From NCBI RefSeq assembly GCF_026340465.1, contig NZ_JAPEPC010000001.1, positions 4,078,001 through 4,142,000 of the forward strand: DNA of 64,000 bases, given 5' to 3'. The number at the start of each line of letters is the position of its first letter. The stretch's first letter is position 1. The notes below the pieces were generated by a model. It did no database searches. It was not told the origin of the DNA and worked only from the letters and a program-made list of their open reading frames with translations. The position numbers and the translations under genes were made by a program. The DNA is from Streptomyces sp. NBC_01306. Its GTDB lineage: Bacteria > Actinomycetota > Actinomycetes > Streptomycetales > Streptomycetaceae. This document shows, one piece after another, positions 33,561 through 41,561 of the stretch.

Positions 33561-33842
33561 TCAGCGCTGGGGCTGCAGGGGTGCGTTCCGCAGCACTTCC
33601 CGCGCGTGGGTGTTCCACTCGCGGAGGGTGTCGGACATGGGTATGGAGCCGGGCATGAGGAGGGAGTTGCGGCGGTAGAGGACCGTCTTCCCCTCCGGCT
33701 CGCGGTACCGGTTCTGCCAGCGCACCAGTTCGTCCTGGTCAAGGGCGGTCTGCGCCGGGTCGGTGTTCAGAAGCCGCTCGATCTGCCCCGCGAGTTGGAG
33801 GAACTCGTGGTACAGGGTGCTGCGCTCTGCGGCCTTCCCCAT
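33561..33842 (-). CDS. 93-residue protein in the effector island
   Basis: A small soluble, helical protein that I do not recognise: STLYHEFLQLAGQIERLLN, LDQDELVRWQNRYREPEGK, then SLLMPGSIPMSDTLREW. It starts with an ATG at 33842 and points away from the glycosyltransferase gene, with 423 bp between. By position it could be a chaperone, adaptor or immunity protein for the neighbouring cargo, but nothing in the sequence proves this. Confidence 0.6.
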   Translation of the reverse strand: MGKAAERSTLYHEFLQLAGQIERLLNTDPAQTALDQDELVRWQNRYREPEGKTVLYRRNSLLMPGSIPMSDTLREWNTHAREVLRNAPLQPQR

Positions 33843-34265
33843 GTTTTCCTCACAGTTAAGTCAGCGAACTCGCATTCTATTCACAGTATCCGCACACGGG
33901 TTCGGCGCCTTCGGGCGGCCCGTCCCGGGCCGGCCGGGTGTGGCACCGCAGGGGCGCAGGAGGGAAGGCGACGACACCGTCGTCACCGGCTGTTGGTGTC
34001 GCGAACCTGCCGGACACCGGGCGGGGGCTGTCGCTGAACTGGCTTTCACCGAGCAGGTGTTGCCCGGCCGGTCGCGGCTCCGTCGTCATGCTGGGGCCGA
34101 TATCGGGGCCCGTCGGGGCCCGCCGAAGCCGGGGCATCTCGGGCGGGCAGCGAACTCTGCCCTCACGGTTGTCCTCCCCGGCCTGGAAGTCGCAGCGCCG
34201 GAGCGGCCACACTGGGTGTCCCAACACCTCACGCCCGGGGCGTGTCGGACACGAGGAGACCATCG
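33843..34265. other. Intergenic region upstream of the glycosyltransferase (423 bp)
   Basis: No supported gene lies here. The left 60 bases are AT-richer (about 33850-33895), fitting a promoter for the 93-residue gene. The right end has GAGGAG at 34253-34258 as the ribosome site of the glycosyltransferase. Open frames on both strands across it have poor composition and no recognisable motif. Confidence 0.5.
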
Positions 34266-35621
34266 ATGCCGGAGCACATCGCAGACCAGGCCAGGGCTGC
34301 GAGCGACAAGCGCGGAGCGACGCCGGTACGGCGCCGGCCGGCCTCGCCGTCCGCTGCGTCCACGGCGGAACTCCCGGCCCCCGGGCTCCCGCTCGGCCCG
34401 GCCGCCGTCACGGCGCTGCAACGCTCCGCGGGCAACGCGGCGGTCTCCCGGACGGTGGGCAAGCACACCCCCGGCCACGCGCACGGCGACACCCACGCCC
34501 ACGCCCATGGCGCCGGTCACGCCCCCGGTCGCGCCGCCGGTTCCGGCCGCGCCGCCCCGGCTGTGCAGCGTGCTCCCCTGGGCATCTCCCACGCAGGGCC
34601 CTCCGGAGGAGCCCGGCAGCCGCTGGACTCCGAGGACGTGGACAACGTACGGGACTACGTCTTCACCTCGCTCGGCAAGGGCAACCACGAAGCCGTCGAC
34701 CTGCTCCTCGACCGCCTGAAGGGCCTGAACCCACCGCCGGACTACCTCGACGACCTGCGGAAGCAGGTCGAGGCGCTGCGTCCCGGCGACGGCCCCGAGA
34801 TTCCGTCCCAGGTCCATTTCATCTGGATCGGCGGAGCCATCCCGCCTGCCGCGCTCAACAACATCCTCGCGTGGGCCGGCCGGGCCACCAACACGGGCTG
34901 GACCATCAACCTCTGGACGGACCACAACTCGTCCCTGGGCACCATGAACCAGGCGCGGATCCGGACCACGAAGGGCCTGCAGCGCAAGTTCATCGAGGAC
35001 GCCATCGACCCCCGCCTCGCCGAGGCCTACACCAAGGCGACCACCGGCAAGCAGAAGGCGTATCCGTTCGCATCCGACATCGCCCGGTACAGCATCCTCA
35101 AGAAGCACGGCGGGGTGTACGCCGACGTGGACCTGGGCTCCGGAACGGTCAACCTCAAGGAGAACACCCCCAAGCTCGCGGAGAAGGACGTCCCCGTGCT
35201 CGGTCCGCTCATCCGCGACAAGCAGAGCCTGAACGCGACGTTGAGCCAGGCGGGTGCCGAGCGGGCGACCGGAAAGCCGACCGCGGCCCAGATCCGCGCC
35301 GCGGTGACTCATCTGCTCGAAACCGGGGGCTACGGAAACCACTTCATCGCCGCACAGAAGGATTCCGCGGTCATGGAGAAGATGATTGTGAAGATCGCCG
35401 CGAAGATCAAGGGGATGGACGCCGACGAACTGCACATGGCCGGTCCGGCGGCGTCCGGACCGTTCCCGCTCCTCCAGGTGGTGGAACATCACTTGCAGGA
35501 GGAGTTCGGCATCGAGGGCGGTCTCAACAGGGGCGAGTACGGCAGGTTCCAGGGCCAGGGACGCCACTTCCACGACAACATGGAGTGGCTGACCCCGGAG
35601 AGCGAGAACCAGAACTACTGA
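34266..35621 (+). CDS. TcdA/TcdB-type glycosyltransferase, likely eCIS effector
   Basis: A 451-residue protein. The first 110 residues are an unstructured leader with ALQRSAGNAAV (50-60), a His-rich stretch (HAHGDTHAHAHGAGH, 71-85) and APAVQRAP (97-104). From about 178 comes a GT-A-fold domain: PSQVHFIWIGG, TINLWTDHN, SDIARYSILKKHGGVYADVD with the DXD metal site at 287-289, and GNHFIAAQK towards the end. This is the TcdA/TcdB (DXD sugar-transferase) family, used by toxins to glycosylate host proteins. The ATG at 34266 follows GAGGAG by 7 bases. The leader repeats that of the DUF4157 protein nearby. Confidence 0.85.
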   Translation: MPEHIADQARAASDKRGATPVRRRPASPSAASTAELPAPGLPLGPAAVTALQRSAGNAAVSRTVGKHTPGHAHGDTHAHAHGAGHAPGRAAGSGRAAPAVQRAPLGISHAGPSGGARQPLDSEDVDNVRDYVFTSLGKGNHEAVDLLLDRLKGLNPPPDYLDDLRKQVEALRPGDGPEIPSQVHFIWIGGAIPPAALNNILAWAGRATNTGWTINLWTDHNSSLGTMNQARIRTTKGLQRKFIEDAIDPRLAEAYTKATTGKQKAYPFASDIARYSILKKHGGVYADVDLGSGTVNLKENTPKLAEKDVPVLGPLIRDKQSLNATLSQAGAERATGKPTAAQIRAAVTHLLETGGYGNHFIAAQKDSAVMEKMIVKIAAKIKGMDADELHMAGPAASGPFPLLQVVEHHLQEEFGIEGGLNRGEYGRFQGQGRHFHDNMEWLTPESENQNY

Positions 35622-35767
35622 CCGGGCGGCTCGTTGGCCGACTGGCTGACGCCGTCGGAATCAGTCCGTCCCGGCCCGGCGGGCGCCGGTCGGGCGGACG
35701 GGTGGCCGTACCGCCACCCCCGCACCGCCACCCCTGAGACGCCGGCCCACCCGAGAGGAACGACACC

Positions 35768-36601
35768 GTGCGCGAATGGCAGCTGACGGAGACATTCCGC
35801 AGCACCTCCGGCGACGTCCGCTGGAACCGCCTCGGGTCGCCCGGCCACGATCCGGTCGTCCTCCTCCACGGCACGCCCTTCTCCTCGTACGTCTGGCGCG
35901 CCGTCGCCCGCGCGCTCGCCCACAGCCACGAGGTGTTCGTATGGGACATGCCCGGTTACGGTGCATCCGAGATGTCGGACGGTCAGGATGTATCCCTCGC
36001 CGCCCAGGGCCGGGTCTTCACCGAACTGCTGGCGCACTGGCGGCTTGACGAACCCCGCGTGGTGGCCCACGACTTCGGCGGTGCGGTCGCCCTGCGGGCA
36101 CATCTGCTGCACGGCGCCCGCTACCGCGCGCTCGCCCTGGTCGACCCGGTCGCGCTGGCTCCGTGGGGCTCCCCGTTCTTCCGGCTGGTCGGCGAGCACT
36201 CCGGGGTCTTCGAGCAGCTGCCGCCCGCGCTCCATCAGGCCTTGGTACGCGAGTACGTGAGCTCCGCGAGCAGCCCCGGGCTGCACCCGGCCGTCCTCGA
36301 CCGGCTGGTGGAACCCTGGCTCGGCGACCTCGGACAGGCCGCCTTCTACCGGCAGATCGCTCAGGCCGACGAGCGCTACACCGACGAAGTGCAGGACCAG
36401 TACGGAGAGATCGGCATCCCGGCACTGGTGTGCTGGGGCCAGGACGACACCTGGATCCCCGCGGCGAAGGGCCGGGAGCTCGCCGCCCGCATCCCGGGCG
36501 CACGGCTTGAGCCGATCCCCGGTGCCGGCCACCTCGTACAGGAGGACGCCCCCGCCGAACTCACGGCCGCGCTCCTCGCCTTCCTGCGACAGCCGAGCTG
36601 A
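35768..36601 (+). CDS. Alpha/beta hydrolase with Asp nucleophile
   Basis: A 277-residue alpha/beta-hydrolase of the haloalkane dehalogenase/epoxide hydrolase branch. The oxyanion segment is HGTP (34-37). The nucleophile elbow reads AHDFGGA with Asp at about 102 in place of Ser. The catalytic His lies in GAGHLVQED near the C-terminus. The acid is probably in CWGQDDTWIP. The GTG at 35768 follows GAGAGGAA. Substrate unknown. Confidence 0.88.
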   Translation: MREWQLTETFRSTSGDVRWNRLGSPGHDPVVLLHGTPFSSYVWRAVARALAHSHEVFVWDMPGYGASEMSDGQDVSLAAQGRVFTELLAHWRLDEPRVVAHDFGGAVALRAHLLHGARYRALALVDPVALAPWGSPFFRLVGEHSGVFEQLPPALHQALVREYVSSASSPGLHPAVLDRLVEPWLGDLGQAAFYRQIAQADERYTDEVQDQYGEIGIPALVCWGQDDTWIPAAKGRELAARIPGARLEPIPGAGHLVQEDAPAELTAALLAFLRQPS

Positions 36602-36667
36602 CAGGCGGAGCGCCGCCGTCCGGCACGGCGTTGACCCCAAGCGCGGTTGAGGCGCCAGGATCGGCCC

Positions 36668-37144
36668 ATGACGAGCCGGCCGGACCACTTCGACATCAGC
36701 ACTCTCATCAGCCTCTACTTCCGCACCTTGGACGAGCGGGAGTTCCCGGAGAACTGGGCCTGCGCCTACTTCACGGACGACGTATGGACGGTGACCCCGA
36801 TCGGCACCTCCCAGGGCATCGACGCCATGTGGCACACGCGGGAAGCAATCGAGCGCTACGCCCGTACGCAGCACATGTCGTCCGATGTGCTGGTCCACAC
36901 CGACGCCGCCTCGGGCAGGACCACAGCGTCGTGGAACGCGCTCATGAGGCATGTGCACCACGGATCCACCCTGCAAGCCCTCGGCCCGGACACCCAGCCC
37001 GTCTTCACCGTGGGCGGGGTCTACCGGGCCGAACTGCGCCGGACGCCGGACGGCTGGCGCATGGCGCACATGGAGGTCACCGCGATCTGGACCACGGGCA
37101 CGCCACCTCACCTTCCGTCAGCCCCTCAGCCGCCGACGTCGTAA
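36668..37144 (+). CDS. NTF2/SnoaL-like domain protein
   Basis: A 158-residue protein of the cone-shaped NTF2-like fold: ISTLISLYFRTLDEREFPENWACAYFTDD, then a W-rich WHTREAIERYARTQHM and a beta sheet ending in VYRAELRRTPDGWRMAHMEV. Family members are small hydrolases, isomerases or ligand-binding proteins. The ATG at 36668 follows AGGA by 7 bases. It lies 66 bp after the hydrolase gene and may share its transcript. Confidence 0.8.
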   Translation: MTSRPDHFDISTLISLYFRTLDEREFPENWACAYFTDDVWTVTPIGTSQGIDAMWHTREAIERYARTQHMSSDVLVHTDAASGRTTASWNALMRHVHHGSTLQALGPDTQPVFTVGGVYRAELRRTPDGWRMAHMEVTAIWTTGTPPHLPSAPQPPTS

Positions 37145-37267
37145 GGAGACGGATACTGCTGGGGCCAACCAGCCGTCCCGAGTTGGGCTCGTTCGGGCCC
37201 GCCGTCCTCTCGACGTAGGCCAAAGGTGGGGGTGTTCGGTCACGGGCCGGGGAACGAGCATGGAGGG

Positions 37268-37768
37268 ATGGCGCCTCCCCCCTTCGACATCGATGCTTTC
37301 CTCAGCCGACCGCTCACCGCGCGCGTGGCGACGGACGGGCCGACCGTGCGGCCGGTGTGGTTCCTGTGGGAGGACGGCGCCTTCTGGATACTGACCGGGC
37401 CGTGGACCAGGCTCTTTCACCGGGTGAGTGCCGATCCGCGGATCGCTCTTGTGGTGGACGAGTGCGACATCGCCACGGGCCTCGTCCGCCAGGTCGTCGC
37501 CCGTGGACGTGGAGAGCTTGTTCCCTTCGATGTGACACGTGGGAGCCGGAAGTTGGCCCGGTACCTGGGCCCGGACGAGTCCCGGTGGGACACACGCTTC
37601 GTCCACTACCTGCGCGATGACCCAGAGGCGCGCGGCACGGTGTGGCTACGGCTGACGCCCTCGTCACTGACAGCTCGTGATCTGAGCTATGCGGTCCTGG
37701 ACGATGAGGAGCCCACATCCACATCCACACCCACATCCGTACCCACATCCACGCGACGCCATGGATGA
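37268..37768 (+). CDS. Pyridoxamine 5'-phosphate oxidase-family protein
   Basis: A 166-residue flavin- or F420-binding split-barrel protein: DIDAFLSRPLTARVATDGPTVRPVWFLWEDGAFWILTG, then VSADPRIALVVDECD and ARGRGELV, and YLGPDESRWD as in the PPOX class. Substrate unknown. The C-terminus after DDEEP is a low-complexity Thr/Ser/Pro run made by hexamer repeats (37714-37752). The start could also be an upstream GTG (37226), because the ATG at 37268 has GGAGGG directly against it. Confidence 0.78.
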   Translation: MAPPPFDIDAFLSRPLTARVATDGPTVRPVWFLWEDGAFWILTGPWTRLFHRVSADPRIALVVDECDIATGLVRQVVARGRGELVPFDVTRGSRKLARYLGPDESRWDTRFVHYLRDDPEARGTVWLRLTPSSLTARDLSYAVLDDEEPTSTSTPTSVPTSTRRHG

Positions 37769-37919
37769 ACTGGTGGGGCGGGTCGACGAACAGGGCCGGG
37801 TGCTGGCCGTCGTCGACCGCGCGGAGGCGATTCGGGAGGGGCGCTGCACCGCGCGTACGACCGGTACCGCGCCCTGGGCGCCACCCCGCCTCGTCAGGAC
37901 GGCGTTTGAGGCCGAAGTG
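37761..37919 (+). pseudogene. Truncated NUDIX hydrolase remnant
   Basis: From the ATG at 37761, overlapping the stop of the previous gene by 8 bases, the frame reads MDELVGRVDEQGRVLAVV then DRAEAIREGR, matching the N-terminus of isopentenyl-diphosphate-isomerase-like NUDIX proteins. The expected next residues LHRAYDRYR appear only after a one-base shift near 37842, and that frame stops at 37917-37919. The NUDIX box itself is absent. So this is a dead fragment cut off by the 3' end of the convergent lipoprotein gene. Confidence 0.6.
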
Positions 37920-38577
37920 TCTGGCTGCTGTTGCCGCTGCCGCTGCCGCTGCCGCTGCCGCTGCCGAAGTCGCCGACGTACCACTTCTCGTTGATCTTGA
38001 CGGCTTCCACCTTGGCCTTGAAGGACTTCGGGTCAACCCCGTGCGAGCGGGACAGCATGATCGCCCGCAGGGGCTTTCCATCAATGATGATCTTGGCCGC
38101 CGGGACGACCGCCTTGTCGCCCTGAGGGGTGGGGGCGTTGACCTTCACCGTTGGCTTGCCGGAGGCGTTCTGCGGCGTGAACGCCTTGCTCATGGACTTC
38201 AGGCCGACGGCCATCTGCTGCGTCGTCGTCGCGTCGCACGTCTGGGGGGTCATGGCCTTCGCCGGAGACGAGCCGCTGCCCGGCTCGGCGGAGACCAGAC
38301 ATGCCCGCTTCGCGTCCTTCGCGATGACCGCGTCGACCCAGGCGCCGACCGCGGAGGACACAGTGGGCTGGCCGCCCGTCTTCGTGCTGGAGCCACCGTC
38401 CGACGACGCGCCGGAGTTGCCCGATGCGCTGCTGGAGGGTGAGGGGTCGGTGCTGTGGTGCGAGGCGGAAGAGGAGTGCGAGCTGCCCGAGCAGGCTGCC
38501 AGGAGCGGCGTCGCCGCCAGCAGGGTGGCCGCCATGGCCCAGCCTATGATCCTCGTACCGGACTCCGGTCGTGCCAT
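37894..38577 (-). CDS. Ser/Gly-rich lipoprotein
   Basis: A 227-residue exported lipoprotein. After MARPESGTRIIG comes a hydrophobic stretch ending in the lipobox LLAAC. A Ser/His-rich linker follows, then a domain of about 120 residues (AVGAWVDAVIAKDAKRACL, SMSKAFTPQNASGKP, VEAVKINEKWYVGDF) of the type used by mycobacterial/streptomycete DUF4878-like secreted proteins. The tail is a (Gly-Ser)n run coded by hexamer repeats at 37932-37967. Function unknown. Confidence 0.75.
   Translation of the reverse strand: MARPESGTRIIGWAMAATLLAATPLLAACSGSSHSSSASHHSTDPSPSSSASGNSGASSDGGSSTKTGGQPTVSSAVGAWVDAVIAKDAKRACLVSAEPGSGSSPAKAMTPQTCDATTTQQMAVGLKSMSKAFTPQNASGKPTVKVNAPTPQGDKAVVPAAKIIIDGKPLRAIMLSRSHGVDPKSFKAKVEAVKINEKWYVGDFGSGSGSGSGSGNSSQTLRPQTPS
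37932..37967. repeat. Hexanucleotide tandem repeat (TGCCGC)
   Basis: Nearly six copies of TGCCGC encode the Gly-Ser tail of the lipoprotein on the minus strand. Copy number can change by whole hexamers without a frameshift. Similar short tandem repeats lie in three other genes of the window (37714-37752, 44008-44055, 52236-52307). Confidence 0.85.
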
Positions 38578-38894
38578 GACGTGCAACTTCCTATTCCTTC
38601 CGCATGCGGTGTCCTGGTCGACTCGATGCGGCTTGTTGCCCCTTCGAGTGGCCATCACGAAGCCGGGAGCAGGACAATTGCGCAGAACGCTACAACGCCG
38701 ACCGGAGTGATCTTCAACGAGTTGGAGGTCATCTCCTGACCTTCCTCGGTATCGTCACCCGTCGGTTACCGAAGTCTCACCAACGGAAACGACACCTTGA
38801 GGCGGTGCCCTACCTTTATGGCCGGCGTCGGATATTTCGCCCTGGAAGGGGTGGGTATTATCCACGGAACAACCGACCATGCGAAACTTTTCAC
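38578..38894. other. Divergent intergenic region (317 bp)
   Basis: It holds the promoters of the leftward lipoprotein and the rightward thioredoxin-like gene. The right part is AT-richer than its surroundings and contains TATTAT at 38856-38861, a candidate -10 element whose -35 is weak. No gene or clear operator is visible. Confidence 0.45.
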
Positions 38895-39515
38895 ATGGCT
38901 CTTGCGCTCCCGCTCCGTAACAGCGAAGACTTCCGCCGCCGCGCCCAACTTGGCGCCGTCGTCGCGTCCTGCGTGCTGGTTCTGTCCGCGTGCGGATCCG
39001 GGTCCAAGGTGGGCAGTTCCCAGGGCTCGCGGTATGTGACGAGCGGCGATGGGATCGTCATGGCTGCGAAAAGCAGCCGTGAAAGAGCGCCAGACCTCTC
39101 CGGTAAAACGCTGGAGGGGGCCGCGTTGGACGTGAGCTCCGCCTACAAGGGGAAGGTCGTCGTCGTTAACGTCTGGGGCTCGTGGTGTTCGCCCTGCCGT
39201 GCCGAGGCCAGGAATCTTGAGAAGGCCGCGAAGGAACTCAAGCCGAAGGGAGTGGAGTTCGTCGGAATCAACACCAGTGATCCCTCCACGGGTCCTGCGA
39301 AGGCGTTCGAGAAGTCGTACGGCATCACGTATCCAAGCCTGTACGACCCGGCTGGAAAGCTCGTTCTCCGTTTCCCTGCGGGCAGTCTGAGCCCGCAGGC
39401 GATTCCCTCCACGCTGGTCATCGACCGGAATGGGAAGATCGCCGCACGTAAGTTGAGCGGGGTCGAAGAGGGCACGCTGCACAAGATGATCGACCCCGTG
39501 CTGGCGGAGAAGTGA
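38895..39515 (+). CDS. Thioredoxin-like (TlpA/ResA-type) lipoprotein
   Basis: A 206-residue membrane-anchored thiol-disulfide protein. The signal ends in the lipobox VLVLSAC, followed by a Gly/Ser linker. The redoxin domain starts with APDLSGKTLEGAALDVSS. The active site is WGSWCSPCRAEA (CxxC), and the cis-Pro region is AIPSTLVIDRNG. Proteins of this kind reduce apocytochrome c or other extracytoplasmic thiols. No cytochrome genes are adjacent. The ATG at 38895 has no Shine-Dalgarno. Confidence 0.88.
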   Translation: MALALPLRNSEDFRRRAQLGAVVASCVLVLSACGSGSKVGSSQGSRYVTSGDGIVMAAKSSRERAPDLSGKTLEGAALDVSSAYKGKVVVVNVWGSWCSPCRAEARNLEKAAKELKPKGVEFVGINTSDPSTGPAKAFEKSYGITYPSLYDPAGKLVLRFPAGSLSPQAIPSTLVIDRNGKIAARKLSGVEEGTLHKMIDPVLAEK

Positions 39516-39716
39516 TCCGGCCGGGGACGTCGTCGCCGCGCTGATCGTGCCGGCACGCAGGCAGCGTGCCAGTGGAGCCCTGGCGGTATTGGTGGGCCGG
39601 GCATGGCCGTCAAGCGGTTGGACGGCTGACCGTTTCGCTGTGAAAACCAGCTGCGGTCTCCCGCCAAGTCGCCTACCGTCGGGGAGATTTCCGCCGGGAC
39701 GCTTGAGACGTTGGGG

Positions 39717-40688
39717 ATGATGGTGCGATACCGCACAGTGGGACGTAGTGGGCTGTCCGTGTCCGAGATCGGTTACGGAGCCTGGGGTATCGGTGAGTCC
39801 AGCTGGGTGGGGGCCACCGAGGACGAGTCCGTCCGGGCTCTGCACCGGGCCGTCGACCTCGGTGTGAACTTCATCGATACCGCGCGCGGCTACGGCGAGA
39901 GCGAGCGGATCGTCGGCCGTGTCGTGCGTGAGCGGGCCGGTGACGAGGTGCGTGTCGCGACCAAGGTGCCGCCCAGGAACGGGGTCTGGCCGCCGCCCTT
40001 CGGGCTCGACCCGGCCGACGTGTATCCGGGTGAGCACATCCGTAGGACTCTGGAGACCAGTCTGCGGGCCAGCGGCCTGGACCACTTCGACGTGCTGCAA
40101 TTCCATGTGTGGAGCGACGACTGGGTCGGCCGGGGCGACTGGCTGGAGACGATCGCCGCGCTGAAACAGGAGGGGAAGATCGGCCTGTTCGGCGTCTCCA
40201 TCAACGACCACGAGCCGGACAACGCACTCGCGCTCGTACGCAGCGGGGCCGTGGACAGCGTGCAGGTCATCTACAACATCTTCGACCAGTCGCCCGCCGA
40301 CGCGCTGCTGCCGGCCTGCGAGGAGCACGGCGTCGGGGTCATCGTGCGGGTGGCGCTGGACGAGGGCGGTCTCACCGGCCGTATCACCGCGGACAGCACG
40401 TTCCCGGAGGGCGACTGGCGCCACCGGTACTTCCGCGACGACCGCCCGGCGCAGGTCGAACAGCGGGTGGCGGCGATCGTCGCCGACCTCGGCATCGCGC
40501 CGGACGAGATCGCGGAGACCGCGCTGCGTTTCGTGCTGAGTTCGCCGGCGGTCTCCACTGTCATCCCCGGGATGCGGACCGTACGCAATGTGGAGCGCAA
40601 CACTGCTCTGAGCGACGGGCGGGTGCTCACCGCGGACCAGCTCGCCGTGCTGGCGAAGCACCGGTGGGAGCGGAACTTCTATTCCTGA
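39717..40688 (+). CDS. Aldo/keto reductase (3 of 4)
   Basis: A 323-residue aldo/keto reductase with RTVGRSGLSVSEIGYGAWG at the start and the catalytic residues in FIDTARGYG (Asp, Tyr), VATKVPPRN (Lys) and VLQFHVWSDD (His). The cofactor region is STVIPGMRTVRNVE. The true start is one of several close codons (TTG 39711, ATG 39717 or 39720). It is the most diverged of the four reductases. Substrate unknown. Confidence 0.88.
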   Translation: MMVRYRTVGRSGLSVSEIGYGAWGIGESSWVGATEDESVRALHRAVDLGVNFIDTARGYGESERIVGRVVRERAGDEVRVATKVPPRNGVWPPPFGLDPADVYPGEHIRRTLETSLRASGLDHFDVLQFHVWSDDWVGRGDWLETIAALKQEGKIGLFGVSINDHEPDNALALVRSGAVDSVQVIYNIFDQSPADALLPACEEHGVGVIVRVALDEGGLTGRITADSTFPEGDWRHRYFRDDRPAQVEQRVAAIVADLGIAPDEIAETALRFVLSSPAVSTVIPGMRTVRNVERNTALSDGRVLTADQLAVLAKHRWERNFYS

Positions 40689-40792
40689 TGCCGGATGCCT
40701 GATGTCCGACGCCCGGCTCCGGTGTGCGATGGGCGGGCGCCGGCCGTCGGGGCGGCGGGGCGTTGTCAGACCCGGCTGGCAGGCTAGGACTC

Positions 40793-41311
40793 ATGACGAG
40801 TACGAGCACTGAACGACCGATGCCGCCCCTGAACGCGGACGAGCGCATGAACCTGGAGAGCTGGCTCGACTTCTACCGGGCCACGCTGGCCATGAAGTGC
40901 GAGGGCCTCACGGAGGAACAACTGCGCACGGCCTCCGTGTCGCCTTCGTCCCTGACGCTGCTGGGGCTCGTCCAGCACATGGCCGAGGTCGAGCGGAACT
41001 GGTTCCGCCGCGTGCTGACGGGCGAGGACGCACCGGCCATCTACGGCCAACCGGTCGGTACGGAGGGGCACGACGAAGGTTTCGGCCTCGCCGATGACGC
41101 CTCGTTCGAAGCGGCGCGGAACACCTGGGAGGACGAGATCACCCGGGCCCGCGCCAACTGCGCGGCGCGGTCGCTGGATGACACCTCGCCGTTCATGGGC
41201 AGCGAGGTGAGCCTGCGGTGGATCTACACGCACATGGTCGGCGAGTACGCCCGGCACGACGGGCACGCGGACTTGATCCGCGAGCGGATCGACGGCAGCA
41301 CGGGGGTCTGA
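40793..41311 (+). CDS. DinB-family (DUF664) protein
   Basis: A 172-residue four-helix-bundle protein: SWLDFYRATLAMKCEGLTEEQLRTASV, then LLGLVQHMAEVERNWFRRVL with one conserved His, and WIYTHMVGEYARHDGHADLIRERIDG with the other His residues. This is the DUF664 group of DinB-like enzymes, several of which use mycothiol or bind a divalent metal. The ATG at 40793 follows AGGA. A GC-rich palindrome just after the stop (CCCGGGGCCCCGGG near 41314) may be a terminator. Confidence 0.88.
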   Translation: MTSTSTERPMPPLNADERMNLESWLDFYRATLAMKCEGLTEEQLRTASVSPSSLTLLGLVQHMAEVERNWFRRVLTGEDAPAIYGQPVGTEGHDEGFGLADDASFEAARNTWEDEITRARANCAARSLDDTSPFMGSEVSLRWIYTHMVGEYARHDGHADLIRERIDGSTGV

Positions 41312-41561
41312 GGCCCGGGGCCCCGGGTCCGGGCCCTGGACCCTGGACCGTGCGTCGACGTAGCTGTACGAGGTGGGCGAGGAGCGCGTCAAGTGCCTTC
41401 GCCAGGGTGAGCGTCCCGTCACCCCACGTGCGCCCGCCCCGTCGTTCCAACAGCGGTGGCCCGCGCGTCGTTACGCAGGCCGCCGCTGAGTGTGGGTGCG
41501 AGCGCCTACCCGGTCGCAGTGCCGGCGAGTCGTGAGCCGTGAATCGTGAATCGTGAATCGC

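Noticed and set aside
33877..34263. A possible 128-residue minus-strand gene in the gap before the glycosyltransferase
   Set aside because: No ribosome site, no motif, and poor codon composition; it would overlap the likely promoter of the glycosyltransferase.
33938..35737. A 599-codon open frame over the glycosyltransferase
   Set aside because: The overlapping frame has the GT-A motifs and a ribosome site, while this one is Arg/Pro/Gly-rich with no recognisable domain.
41193..41450. Minus-strand frame with GTLTLAKALDALLAHLV after the DinB gene
   Set aside because: It looks helical for 20 residues but then runs antisense through DinB; too little to call even a remnant.
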